A DNA stretch of 64,000 bases from positions 9,362,001-9,426,000 of the forward strand of contig CM065323.1 of NCBI GenBank assembly GCA_033032175.1. Reading direction: 5' to 3'. Both the position numbers and the translations under genes were made by a program. The notes beneath the pieces are model-generated. The model was not told the DNA's origin. It made no database searches and was given only the letters and a program-made list of their open reading frames with translations. The stretch comes from Saturnia japonica. Its lineage: Eukaryota; Arthropoda; Insecta; Lepidoptera; Saturniidae. Positions within the stretch are counted from its first letter, which is position 1; each line of letters begins with the position of its first letter. Below are positions 1-10,560 of the stretch, piece after piece.

Positions 1-501
1 CAACCAACTTGCTGAGCGCTTGCGGTTATCAAACAGAATCCATTTTTCATCGCAGGTAACAATGCGGTTCAAAATTCCTTCATTTGTGTGTCTGTTGAGC
101 AGTGCAAGGCACGTCTCGACGCGTACTTCGTGCTGGCGAACATTGAGTTCGTGGGGCACCCATTTGTCAAGCTTTTTTACCTTGCCAATTTGACGCAAAT
201 GGACCAATATTGTTTTGACGCTTACGTCGAAAGCTGCTGCTAATTCAGCCGTAGATTGTGTATCATCAGCTTCCACAATCGCCTTTAATTCGTCATTGTC
301 GATCAAAGTCTTCGGACGACCGCGAGGTTCATTTTTCAGGTCGAAATTCCCAGAACGGAAACGAGCAAACCAATAACAGGTGGTGCGTTGGTTTGTAGTG
401 TTAGCTCCGTAAACGTCGTTGATGTTGCGTGCCGCTTATGCCGCGTTGCTGCCACGACGGTACTCATATTCCATAATTACTCGTTTTTTTAACGTATCCA
501 T
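1..501 (-). pseudogene. mariner transposase, N-terminal part (pseudogene)
   Basis: Read on the minus strand from an ATG at 501, this encodes the N-terminal half of a mariner transposase and runs off the window start. The frame opens with MDTLKKRVIMEYEYRRGSNA, followed by the paired helix-turn-helix DNA-binding region (FARFRSGNFDLKNEPRGRPK and then TILVHLRQIGKVKKLDKWVP) and reaches the first catalytic aspartate in CDEKW. One in-frame TAA stop interrupts it after about 21 codons; otherwise the frame is open, so this is a fairly young but inactive copy. The matching terminal repeat lies at about 664-691. The catalytic C-terminal half is outside the window, so I cannot say whether the copy is full length. 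Confidence 0.88.
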
Positions 502-663
502 GATGACAAAAAAGATTGAAATTCGATGAAAATGTAACACTAATCAATAAACAAATGACTACTTTTGGAAAAAGAATTCCATGTTTTTAAAATAAAATTA
601 ATTTGAAATTAGAATTCGTAGCCAAAAACATTATTTTGATTTGAAATGGCCAGTACTGCAGAA

Positions 664-692
664 CGGCAATTTCATAGGTAAAGACCTATTAT
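664..692 (-). repeat. mariner 5' terminal inverted repeat
   Basis: On the minus strand the sequence reads AGGTCTTTACCTATGAAATT followed by GCCGTTCT, next to a TA. It resembles the ends of the mariner copies at 16,484-16,516, 23,341-23,370 and 24,786-24,820, which share AGGTCCTTATATATGAAATT-like ends. It marks the upstream end of the element whose transposase starts at 501. Confidence 0.7.
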
Positions 693-1885
693 TATAAGAG
701 ACCACTTTGGGTCTTTCCAAATGTTTTCAATTTATCCTAAATTTCTTTGCTACTTCCGCCTGAAATAGATTATCAGCTGTTTCGTCTTTCTGCAATAATA
801 ACGATCGGGTGTACGTGCTCGACCGCATCTCTTATATCGTTTCAGTTATTTACATTTCTCTTTTTTAATGTCCTTCTTTTCTTCAATTAATTTCAGATTC
901 ATCTTAACAATTAATAACAAACGTATTTTGTTGCAGAAAGATGAAACAACTGTTAATCGGTTTAAGGCAGAAGTAGCAAAGACATTTTGGATCAATTAAT
1001 GACGATGGATGTCCGCAGAGTAATTAATGCCTACGTCAATTAAATATTTTTAAATACGTATTTAAAAAGGCATTTTTAACTGGAATTATACTAAACCAGA
1101 GAAAAATAGAGAATTATTATCGATTTCTTGGTGTTTGAAATAGCTGGCGTACTGAATAAGCCTTCCTTAGGGTCCCAGCGGTGAGACGTTTAAATGCGGG
1201 TTTTATATATTATGTTAAATCTAGCTTATCTGTTGTCTAACATTGAAATAAAGCAGTTAAACAGGTTTTAATGCAGTAAAACTTTTTGTCCTACTTTTTC
1301 AAGTTTTTACAGCTTTTTGTGGGTTTTTCTAATATGTCAAGTTTTTTTTCACGCGCTGCCGTATCAACAACTAGTTTAGCAATTATTCTGCTAAAATATA
1401 AAACATGAACTTGCTTGTAATGTGTCGGGAAATACGACACATATCAGTTTAACTGTTGGTGTTTTCTGTATGTGTTTTATTTATTAATATATGACCTTTC
1501 AAAACATTTGCAAAAATCTGTTGAATTCTAATAGAGGTGAAAGTTTTTATAATAAAACTATGATTATATGTGGTTAATGTTGTAAAAATAAAGAAGAATG
1601 ATTGGGACAGACCAGGATGAGTAATAATCGGAATGAGAGAAATTAATCTTCGTGTGTCATAAATAAAATGTCAAGTGGCGAATTGCAAATAAGCTTGTCA
1701 TGTTTTTTCGTTATGTTCTGGTCAACAAGTTCTATAACATAGGTCAAGTTAGATTTCTTATATTGGTACCGGATAATGAGGACAGCCATTGGGAATTGTT
1801 GTAATAACTTACAGGCAAGATCCGTAGCTAACTAAACTCTTAATCATTAAATCAAATAGTACCTTGACATAATAAATTTACCCAA
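693..1885. other. no feature recognised
   Basis: AT-rich sequence with no coding frame, RNA gene or repeat that I recognise. Confidence 0.5.
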
Positions 1886-1950
1886 GCCCGGTGAAGCTGT
1901 AAAAATCGTCTGAGGCTTCAGGGCCCTTATGGCTAACAGTATAGTCAGTT
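1886..1950 (-). repeat. interspersed repeat family B, fragment
   Basis: This block (GGTGAAGCTGTAAAAATCGT, then GCTAACAGTATAGTCAG) recurs at 26,023-26,170, 32,893-32,965 and 61,195-61,490. Within the window the best-preserved copy is at 61,195, on the opposite strand. Shared core: ACTGTTAGCC, then a TTTACAGCTTCAC block. The parent element is not identified. Confidence 0.65.
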
Positions 1951-2310
1951 CTAAATATATATTGGCATGTATTAAGGGTCCTTATATTTTTAAAAAATGT
2001 GTGTACTTCAGTCACGTTTGATTGTAAACATGCCACCCCTACAGTTTTATTTGTGAAATACAAATGCAATCTGTCACATATATCCGTTAACTGTCTGTAT
2101 GAAGACGCATGTAGGCATTAACGTATTTTTAATTTGCCGAGTACGAGGTTTTGGTCTCAATGCTTTTATAAACGCTGCGTTCATTGACGGCAACTTAATT
2201 TAGTAGGTATGAGAATGTGGCAACAATTTCATACGTATTATCTCCAAATCATTTGATCGTATTATCGAAATATGTATTATATTTTTCATTTTCTTAATTT
2301 TGTTCTATTA

Positions 2311-2520
2311 CTAGCCGTGTGCCCGTTGTGATTTCTTGTCAGCAATATCTTACGAACCATCCTTTTTTAAATCTATCCTACGAGGAATTTTCAAAAATCC
2401 TTTTTGTCTCCTTCGTTATGTAAAGAGCTCCTGTGCAAAATTTCATGTTTCAGGCCCATCAGTTTAAATTGTAAATTGTCTGACGCTCAGTCTTATTAAG
2501 AATTTAATTCAGAAGATAGT
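2311..2520 (-). mobile_element. Helitron-like fragment (degenerate)
   Basis: It begins on the plus strand with A|CTAGCCGTGTGCCCG, the reverse complement of the CGGGCACAGCTAG end seen in better copies at 15,072-15,654 and 48,539-49,063. The rest is diverged and the far end is uncertain. A similar body is present at 5,993-6,215. Confidence 0.45.
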
Positions 2521-2612
2521 TAACAATTATAGTTTTTTTTTTTAATTTAATACATATTGTTAGTACATACTGTATAATAAAGAAATAAGAAAGCCGCCTT
2601 AATAATATTTAC

Positions 2613-2636
2613 TTTTGTTTTCTGTTACAGGTAAGA
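2613..2636 (+). promoter_or_regulatory. juxtaposed 3'/5' splice sites (candidate recursive splice site)
   Basis: A pyrimidine-rich tract, TTTTGTTTTCTGTTACAG, is directly followed by GTAAGA, so a strong acceptor abuts a strong donor with no exon between (boundary 2,630/2,631). This arrangement is the hallmark of recursive (ratchet) splice sites described in long insect introns. No flanking exon is recognised, so the role is inferred from the motif alone. Confidence 0.3.
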
Positions 2637-4238
2637 AATATCTTCTAGCAGACGATATATGAGTAACGTAAGTTATATGAATAGTACTTAGAAGGAAATT
2701 TCAGATTGAAAAATGGAATTATTTATTAGACTTTAAATTAATGCAAAATATTATTTATTATACATATTATTCATTTCAAAAAGTAATACTTCGACTGAAA
2801 AGTATGAGCGTATCACATCGCATTTCACAACTTCGACTAACAGAGACCGAGGGCTTACGTACACTACCTAGTACCTACATTCCTGAGGAGTCACTGCTTC
2901 AGGAATATCTAATTAATTACGGCTATCGATGTTTATGGTCATCGTTTTAGCCATCTTGATATACTCGCTTTGTGCCTTTTGTAGGCTTGAAGCTATTTTT
3001 TTATAATGAATATTACGAATATGGTGATTTAGTTGATTCATCCTAGTTAAATTATGTTGTCAAGGTGACTTGTCAAGTATAGATAGAGAATTTATTCATC
3101 TAAATATGGGTTTATTTGTTAAGAGAATAATTATGATGGACATAATGTGTTTGTTGTTGCCTTAGGTTGGGTTTCGAAATAATTATGTAAATCTGTATAC
3201 CAAATTAATGATAAATCCTCGCTGCGCTATTGTAACCATTAATCTAAGTTTGTAGGTAAAGCTTTATGTTATTATAATAATATACCGATTTTTGCCGGGG
3301 ACATTGTTCCGGTGTGTTCGTAATGAAACGACTCTCGCGCCAGCTATATTATGAACTGGTTGTACTCTCGCGGTTGCACACAACAATTCTGCTAAGTCTC
3401 ATCGCTATAAGAGGAATGTTTTAAGAACGAAAAAGGGCAACTATTTGATAAAGATTGTCTTTTGATATTTAATATAGTACGTATGCCGATTAGTAGCAAT
3501 ATACAAACTTATATAGAAAATCTTAGATCAGTAAACCCCAAAACCATAAAGTAGTGTTTCTTATGGAGTATTACGTTAGTTGTGAATTTTCAATTCAAAC
3601 GATATAGTTGCAATAAGATAGCATTGTTTATTAAAATACAATTACTAAAAAAATTAATGTAATTTTAATGTGCTTGCATTCAAATCGACTTAAAGTGGCC
3701 ATTTGTTGGTATTGTCATGTGACTGAGTATGATCGTGACTTGGGCGCGTTTTGTTTCCATCTGGCCAATTTACCTACTTATTCAGACACTATTAATATAA
3801 TAACGACAATATATAAGACACTTTATATTTATTTTACATACATTATAATAATACGAGTACAATATCTGCAGGTCTCTTGGTACAGGGATAGTCATCGCTA
3901 CTACTGAACCGAGAGGTCGGATTAGGTGCATTTTGTGTGAATAAATACAGTTTAGTGTTTTAAGAAATTGGGGTGCATAAGATTATGTATAATATGTATA
4001 CATACGTTTATCTGGATGGCTGTGTACATACTTTGAATAAAAAGTGTGTATATTCTCAAATATTATAGTAGCCATTCGGAAATAAATTGGAAGGAGATAT
4101 AATATAGTTTGTTGATAGAAGTTTTGAAGTTCTCAAAAGGTCATAAAATGGTCATGGTTTATCTGCACATCAAAAAGGGAATCACTGTTTAAATGCCGAT
4201 CCGTTCTTCCAGTCTTTAAAATATCTTTATTTCGTCTA
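2637..4238. other. no feature recognised
   Basis: Only short open frames without recognisable domains or coding-like composition. One at 3,668-3,907 was considered and rejected. Confidence 0.5.
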
Positions 4239-4421
4239 CTAGCTGTATCCGTGGCTCCACTCGTGTGAACTAAAGAAGTATTATTTATGAAGATATCGTG
4301 TTTTTTTATTAGGACCAACAATATAAGAAGTAAAACAATTTTTTTTAAATCAAAATTTAGCCAGTAGTTTTTGCATGACGTTCGCACAACGGCAAAGTTC
4401 AGTAATTTTATTTATACATAT
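4239..4421 (-). mobile_element. Helitron-like non-autonomous element
   Basis: It starts on the plus strand with CTAGCTGTATCCGTGGCTCC, the inverted CTAG end of the local Helitron family. It closes with a GCACAACGGCAAAG block followed by TTTATTTATACA that is shared with the copy ending at 40,572. No protein is encoded. Confidence 0.55.
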
Positions 4422-5214
4422 TATGGGCCTTCGGTTTAAAAAAAAATTATATACAGTATGAGAGATAAATCAGTAAAGTAACAATTACATTTATCGTTAG
4501 ATTTAAGAAAACGGAAATCGTTACAAATTGAGTAATTTTTATCATTTTAAATAAAAAATAAATATATTTCTCGCATACGGAGCCGCGCTTACAATTAAAA
4601 CAAAATACAATAAAAAAATAGTATTTTTTCAATGTACCATATATGTATATAAAAAGAGAAATAAAGTTTTGTTATTTTAAGGACAACTTTCGTCAAGGAG
4701 AACTAAAAGAAATCATTATTTTAAAAGTCGTAAAAAGTTACATTAATATGTCATATGTTCACTCACGTATATTGTGATAGTTGGTTAAAACCCTTGTCTC
4801 ATTTTCTCTTATTTTAGTTTAAAGAAATACTAAAAACGAATTTCTCACGTCATGTCAGACAAAACAAGATATACGAATATTCCGCTCGTTTACGACCTTT
4901 ATGAGGAAATGCGACATTTGAAAGTAAGCATTATAAATTATAATATTTTTTTGTGACTCAAATACATGATGGTATGTGAAGGTTTTAAAAGGAGTGTCCA
5001 ATAAGTTGTTAAATTTTGTGTCATTATAATAAACTTTGCGAAAGATTCAAAGGAGACGAGTAATTCCGGGTCTGAATGTAATAAGTCAAATGTGGTTTGT
5101 ACAACTCGTTATATTTTAGTATTTTAAAAAGGTATGGTAACAACACAAATCCCAATCTAGAATATGAGAAAATTAAAAAGCAATTTGCAAAATAAGTAAG
5201 ATTATCGATAACAC
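4422..5214. other. no feature recognised
   Basis: AT-rich sequence with no supportable gene. The short minus-strand frames here have no recognisable similarity. Confidence 0.5.
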
Positions 5215-5290
5215 AACACAAGGTTATTTGGCTGCGATCTTCTGTGGGGTGGACGTATTCCACCAGTCGGGCTGCCTAAAGCAGACAGAA
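5215..5290 (+). repeat. interspersed repeat family C, fragment
   Basis: The block AAGGTTATTTGGCTGCGATC then TTCTGTGGGGTGGACGTATTCC matches part of 37,174-37,420 (TTTGGTTGCGATCTTCTGTACGGTG, VFHQ-like block, then AGAAATCTC). It is a widespread lepidopteran repeat as far as I can recall. Only the 3' part is left here. Confidence 0.6.
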
Positions 5291-5992
5291 ATCTCCAGAT
5301 AAAATTCTCTTTCTCAGTCTCTTAACGCATTAATTGGTCTCCTAAGTAATATTCTTTTTTAACTAGGATATGCTTATGTAGCACATCCAATGAATAACAT
5401 TGATATTTAAATATGCGAATATAATGTAGTTAATTTACATTACAAACAATACGATCAGATATAATATAATGACGTTAACGCGGGTGATAGAAGCCGGATG
5501 TTCCGTTTGTAAACGCGGCAGTGTCTCTTTGCCAAGAAGTATTCCACTATTGAATCCATAAGCTCATACGGTTTTCTATAATTCAACGCAAGGTAATGGA
5601 ATAACAATTCTTGGCAGTCTCAACGTTCAATCTTCTATGTAAGTCATGAAACGATAGTACTATGATAAATGTCAGATTGATCTATTAACGCATTTCAATT
5701 ATCTTTTGCTTGTTATATCAACGGAAGAATTGTAGGTAACCTAATTTCCATATATTTTTTCCTTTTAACATCTAAGAACCTGCATAAAAGTAACATAATT
5801 GTGTAATTTTGATAAATACTACATAAGTTGTTTATATTTTGCAATCATAGGTACTGATTAATATGATGCATAGGTTTATGTAACTAAAATACGCAGATTA
5901 TGCATAAGTAAGTTCATTCGTTTTATCACAATAAGTCACTATTAGTAGGATTTTATCGGTTCACTTAATCTTTTAACAAGTTATTGATTTAT
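5291..5992. other. no feature recognised
   Basis: No coding frame, RNA or repeat recognised. Confidence 0.45.
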
Positions 5993-6215
5993 AGTGGCTG
6001 TGTGCTCGATGGGATTCCCCATCAAAAATATCTGAGGAATCGTTCTATTTTTAAATTCCTTGAGCAATGAATGTTCAAAAATCATTTTTGTGTTTTACAT
6101 GTTATTTATGGAACTTCTTCGAAAAATTTCACTTGTTTTATACCAACCGGTTTAAAATTTCACACTACTAAACCCATAGAACTTAATTACTCCTTCTGTT
6201 TAGACATAGATGTCT
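5993..6215 (-). mobile_element. degenerate Helitron-like element
   Basis: It opens with TAGTGGCTGTGTGCTCGATG, a decayed form of the CTAGCTGTGCCCG end, and its body resembles that of the copy at 2,311-2,520 (ATATCTGAGGAATCG..., GGAACTTCTTCGAAAAATTTC). Boundaries are approximate. Confidence 0.35.
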
Positions 6216-6569
6216 AGACGTATCGGCTTAAATCACCACATTGTCTGTCTTCCAGTTCTAAGAATATGTTAAGTACTCGTAGATACAATTTGAAAAATGT
6301 TTTCGACTATTTTTAGCTGAAGTTACTGAAGTTAAATAAGGTAAGAAAATAATTTTATTTAAAATAAATTTACTGTCACACTAAGCTATAATATAATAAT
6401 ATTATAAAAATTGCAAACTAATCAAAGAAATCAATTACACAAAATTAAAGAATACGTAATTAATTGAGCAGTGACGTTTATCAATTCAAATAAATAATAA
6501 CACGCTCTGATTGTTCAATATTCTGTTCGTAACTCTTCATCGTTGTATATTTATTATTCATGTTAGGCC

Positions 6570-6830
6570 TCTGCGATCAAGAGTCAAGATAGTCAAAGAA
6601 CTCTTCGGTCCCATTTGCCATCCGTTTTACGAGCTACATGACCGGCCCACTGCCACTTAAGTCTAACTATTCTTTTGGGCTATTTCGGTGACTTTGGTTC
6701 TCTTGCGGATCACTTCATATCTGTTTCGATCACGCAGAGAAACTCCGAGCATAGCCCTCTCTCCATTGCCCTTTGAATGACCTTGAGCTTTTTATGAGGC
6801 CCATAGTCAGCGAACACGTCTCAGCATTTA
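6570..6830 (-). pseudogene. non-LTR retrotransposon (LINE), C-terminal ORF fragment
   Basis: Translated on the minus strand, with two or so frameshifts, it gives AMLGVSLRDRNRYEVIRKRT, then VTEIAQK, then LKWQWAGHVARKTDGKWDRR. This is the conserved region downstream of the reverse transcriptase palm in a LINE family common in insects, in which ...RWxDDIxKxAGxxW follows. That following segment is exactly what is inserted in the mariner at 23,780-23,998, so both probably derive from the same family. It is a dead, 5'-truncated copy. Confidence 0.75.
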
Positions 6831-6982
6831 ATTAAAGGTCTTAAATAGCAAGTTCGATTACCTATGGGATCAACTAAATTTACACATGGTCTAGTCTAGT
6901 TAGAACTTGGTAAATTCGTTTCTGCAAGCCGGAGAGAAAAGTTAGATGTGTACCGAGTGTTTGTAATGAAGAAAAGTTTATT

Positions 6983-7160
6983 TACAAGACAATTTTTAAC
7001 AAAAAAGAAAACCAACTACAATGATTTTGAAGAGTTCCCTGGTGTATCTTCGAATTTGAAAGTCCAATTCCAATTAAATTAAAATGGGACCACCCTTGAC
7101 GTGTCCCCTATAAAACCAACCTGTATTGTTTTGAAGTCGGTTAAAAAATATCGTTAAAAA
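6983..7160 (+). repeat. interspersed repeat family A
   Basis: The blocks AAACCAACTACAATGATTTTGAAGAG, CTGGTGTATCTTCGAA, AAAATGGGACCACCCTTGA and GAAGTCGGTTAAAA recur in the same order at 31,033-31,195 (plus), and part of them inverted at 51,345-51,458 (minus). The parent element is unknown; no coding capacity. Confidence 0.7.
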
Positions 7161-7249
7161 TAATGTTTCTTGTCAGGGAGTTTCTCGTATCGTGTTCTCC
7201 TTGTCTAAACACACAAATATATAAAAAACTTTAAGATGTAGAAAATAAC

Positions 7250-7444
7250 TGTACGTACATAATTGTAGATGTTAAAAAGACCTACAAAAAAGTCAGCGAG
7301 AGCATGTGTCTATCTTCTAAGAATCAGCCACAATATGAATTTTTATCTTTAAAATAACCGAGGGCGGGGTTAGCAAGATTCGCGCGTGTGGCCAATCGAG
7401 GGTATTCCGTGGTCCACGTGAGCGAAGCTGAAGGCACAGCTACT
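7250..7444 (+). mobile_element. Helitron-like non-autonomous element, 3' part
   Basis: It ends with CCACGTGAGCGAAGCTGAAGGCACAGCTAC, a mutated form of the CCACGCGAGCGAAGCC...GGCACAGCTAG terminus, and shares AAGACCTACAAAAAAGTC...GCGAG with the copy at 54,175-54,424. The 5' end is missing. Confidence 0.6.
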
Positions 7445-8106
7445 TATTAATATTATCAGTACAACTTTAAATTATTTTTACACATAAAAAAAAATGAATT
7501 CGCATTATTATCATTGATGCCGATGGCTATCTTCATTATGTCGCACTTCCGTCACAAGATGCGCGCGTAACTTTCAATTTCACTCTCTATCATACGAGCC
7601 AAATGAAGTGTAGTGTAATTTCGAAAATTTATACAATTGAATCGTATACTATCGACAATATTAAACCATTTTTACGTATTGTATAATTTGTAATACACGA
7701 TTTATTATGACATCCGCTGCGATTGCACGTGTTAGCGACAAGGTTGACTCTATTTCTGTAAAGTCACTAAACATTAATGCTTCATAATCATAATATATTT
7801 TTAGAGATGAAGCACTCTGCTTTACTGAGTTTATACACGCTTAATAATTTATGTTACTGGATACCATATACTATTCCTCAATGTAAAGTTTTCGAATCCT
7901 TGTTAGTATTTCCATACATATGTATGTTCTGTTATCTCCCATAATATTCATATGTACGTAATTCATGGGTCTCTTAATTAGGTGATCTATTCATAAACCA
8001 TGTATTGGATGCATGCACGTTACATTCTTTGTATATTTTTAGTTTGTTTTAAAAACGTGGCATATTAAGAAAATGTATTTCAATAATAAATTCTTTATAC
8101 TGACCG
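7445..8106. other. no feature recognised
   Basis: No gene or recognisable repeat. Confidence 0.45.
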
Positions 8107-8265
8107 CCATGATAGCGTCACCATAAAGCGAGAGTAGCTTCGTCTACAATCACTCACAGCCATGATAGCGTCACCATAAAGCGTGAGTAGCTTCGACTAC
8201 AACCACTCGCAGCCATGATAGCGTCACCACAAAGCGAGAATATCTTCGTCTATAATCACTCTCAT
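8107..8265 (+). repeat. 53-bp tandem repeat, three units
   Basis: Three head-to-tail units of 53 bp (8,107-8,159, 8,160-8,212, 8,213-8,265). Each starts CCATGATAGCGTCACC and contains AAAGCG, GCTTCG and CAATCACTC-like blocks. Units differ by only a few substitutions. The array is small and is not in a recognised gene. Confidence 0.92.
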
Positions 8266-9705
8266 TTAACCACTACATATTATACCTATTGTGGTAAATA
8301 CATTTAAAATTGGTAGAAATATATTCAATTTCATATCTTTTTGGTATTTTTCATCTACGTCCATATCTTCATTTTCCATCATGTGACAAAGAGTTTTAGG
8401 CTTGTGCTTATATCCTTTACTAAAAATATATTTACGTTTAACCTCGATTTCATTCTCTCGGGAATTTGAGATATGTTCGCATCATTTCATAAACACCAAT
8501 ACCAACATCAAATTAAAATAATAATGACTTACGTTTTTATAATATGCACGCTGTCTATTACCTACATTCTTTATTTAATGGAAAACTGCAAATGAAGGTA
8601 ATGGGTAATGCATATGATGAATAAGACAGCAAATTTTGTTCCTAGGTAACTGTTTTTACATTCTTTATTAACTACGTGTGTTCTAATGTTGTGTATGGGG
8701 TATTAAGAAATTATTACAATTATGTACGTTGCCTTTGTTTATTTAATTCATCTAAATTAAGGTTATTGTGGAAGTTTTAGACATACATACCAGTGGTTTT
8801 TAATTAATAATATTAATAGACACTGGTGCAAAAGTGATAATAAACTAATTGAAGAATTATTTTATTTTTGATTAAATAGGCATGAAATGTTTTGAAATGG
8901 CAATTACTTATTCATTTTCAGTTTTAATTGAGAGATCTGTTATATTCCTAAAGATGTAATACCTGAGTTTTGTATGATGGAATTACCTTATAAAGGTATG
9001 TTAATTAAAGTAGCTTAAAGGTTTTAAAAAGTTTTGCGTTCATTTCTTTAACTCCGTTTAACTTTAACATTTCTTAAATTACGAATTAAATCTTGATACC
9101 CGTACAATAACTGATAATGAAGACATTTTCTACAGAATTATCAAATGTTGAGTTCTTGTCTTTAATTTGTTTGATATACGTAAATCTGGATAACCTTGCC
9201 TTTAAAGATTCATAGAGGATGTAGCCGTTTTGATAAAATTTTGTTACCTACCATGTTTTCACTAAAGTAATGAAGGGCTCTAAATACTCGTGAACATAAA
9301 GTAATAGACTAGTTGACCTTTTTTAAACGTAGGTTTTAAATTATTCATTACTGTCCGATTACAGGAAACAAATATCACCATATTTTTAGGACCTAGAAAA
9401 CCGAAAAACTTTATGATAAAAGTTAGCTTTTCGTAAACAGGTGAAAACGCTATTAACGATATTACTCTATAAATTATCTCTGCTGTGACGTCATGCGAGA
9501 CGAAAACAAACATTTGACATTTAGCAAACGTTTATCACTAAAAATCTCGCTACTTTTTATGTCATAATCGTCAATGTCACAGCGAAGACAACATAGCGAG
9601 TTTCACTCTTTTCGAGATGTAATTTGCTTAATTCCCTATGGCGTCCAAATACGACCGACAGCGTTTTCAGAGTTATAAAAAAAAACCAATGCTTTTAAAT
9701 TGATG
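8266..9705. other. no feature recognised
   Basis: AT-rich sequence with no supportable gene. A minus-strand open frame at 9,280-9,513 has no recognised similarity. Confidence 0.45.
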
Positions 9706-9950
9706 CAGGCCTCGTAGCGCAGTGGTAGAAAACGCTAGAGCCGAGAGGTCGCGGGTTCGATCCCCGCCCATGACTGATTTTGTGTGATGAGCATAAATGT
9801 CAGTTGTGTGTGTCTGGGAGTTAAATATCGATATATGTGTATGTATATCAGCTGTTTAGATACCATATTACAAGCTTTGTTTAGTTTGGAATTAAATGGC
9901 TGTGTGTGAAATTGTGTCCTCATATATTTATTCATATTCATATATTTATT
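9706..9950 (+). mobile_element. tRNA-derived SINE (family 1)
   Basis: The head keeps the two internal RNA polymerase III promoter boxes of a tRNA: box A in GTAGCGCAGTGGTAG and box B in GGTTCGATCCC. It is followed by a non-tRNA body, including GTTTAGATACC and CAAGCTTTGTTTAGTTTGG, and an A/T-rich tail with TATTTATTCATATTCATATATTTATT. This layout matches a very common lepidopteran SINE as I recall it. The tRNA head cannot fold as an intact tRNA, so I call it a SINE and not a tRNA gene. Confidence 0.88.
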
Positions 9951-10417
9951 TTGCTCAAGCCTTGAAGTCTTCGTAAGGAATAAGGGTTAAACTTAGTAGT
10001 TTTGTCACTCTAATGTCAACGAACCATTTGTACGTCATTCGGTAAAAACGTCTCTTTAATATTGATGTCACGGATGATCCTGTCCTTTGTCAAACAAAGC
10101 TAATATTATCGAACAAAGCACGATTATGCGACATAGTAAACATTCACATGGACTTGACTTGATAATTGGTCCATCTGGTTTTTTTTGTGTTTTCATATGA
10201 CTCAGTCTCGTGATTTGTAGCATATTATGAAAAATGACTATGGATTCGTGATTATAGCCAGTAGCCAAAGCATTTTAGTTTTTACATTTGAAACTTGTTT
10301 AACGAGGTTGTCATTTATTGATTGGTTTATGCATTTACGTAGATAATAATGGCTTGTACTTTCTCATTTACCAATTTTTGAGTCTGATATATTAGTCCAG
10401 TAACCTCAGCTTAACAC
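9951..10417. other. no feature recognised
   Basis: No gene or recognised repeat in this stretch. Confidence 0.45.
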
Positions 10418-10560
10418 ATACATAAATAACACCCCTTTCCCATCGGGGTAGGCAGAGAACCACGCCCTTTCACATGCTATGGTCCTGGTATACATCTTTC
10501 GCTTCTTCAAAATTCATTAGTGTTTTCATGCATGCACGTCGGTTTTGAGTACTCTTGACC
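10418..10560 (+). repeat. lepidopteran interspersed repeat (family D)
   Basis: The block CCCCTTTCCCATCGGGGTAG, then GCAGAGAACCACG..., TACATCTTTCGCTTCTTCAAA, CATGCATGCACGTCGG and TTTTGAGTACTCTTGACC resembles a repeat I recall as frequent in Lepidoptera. No coding potential is seen and only one copy is present in the window. Confidence 0.55.

Noticed and set aside
9708..9775. Functional tRNA gene
   Set aside because: Boxes A and B are present, but the acceptor ends do not pair, the anticodon arm is not closed and the body continues as a SINE.
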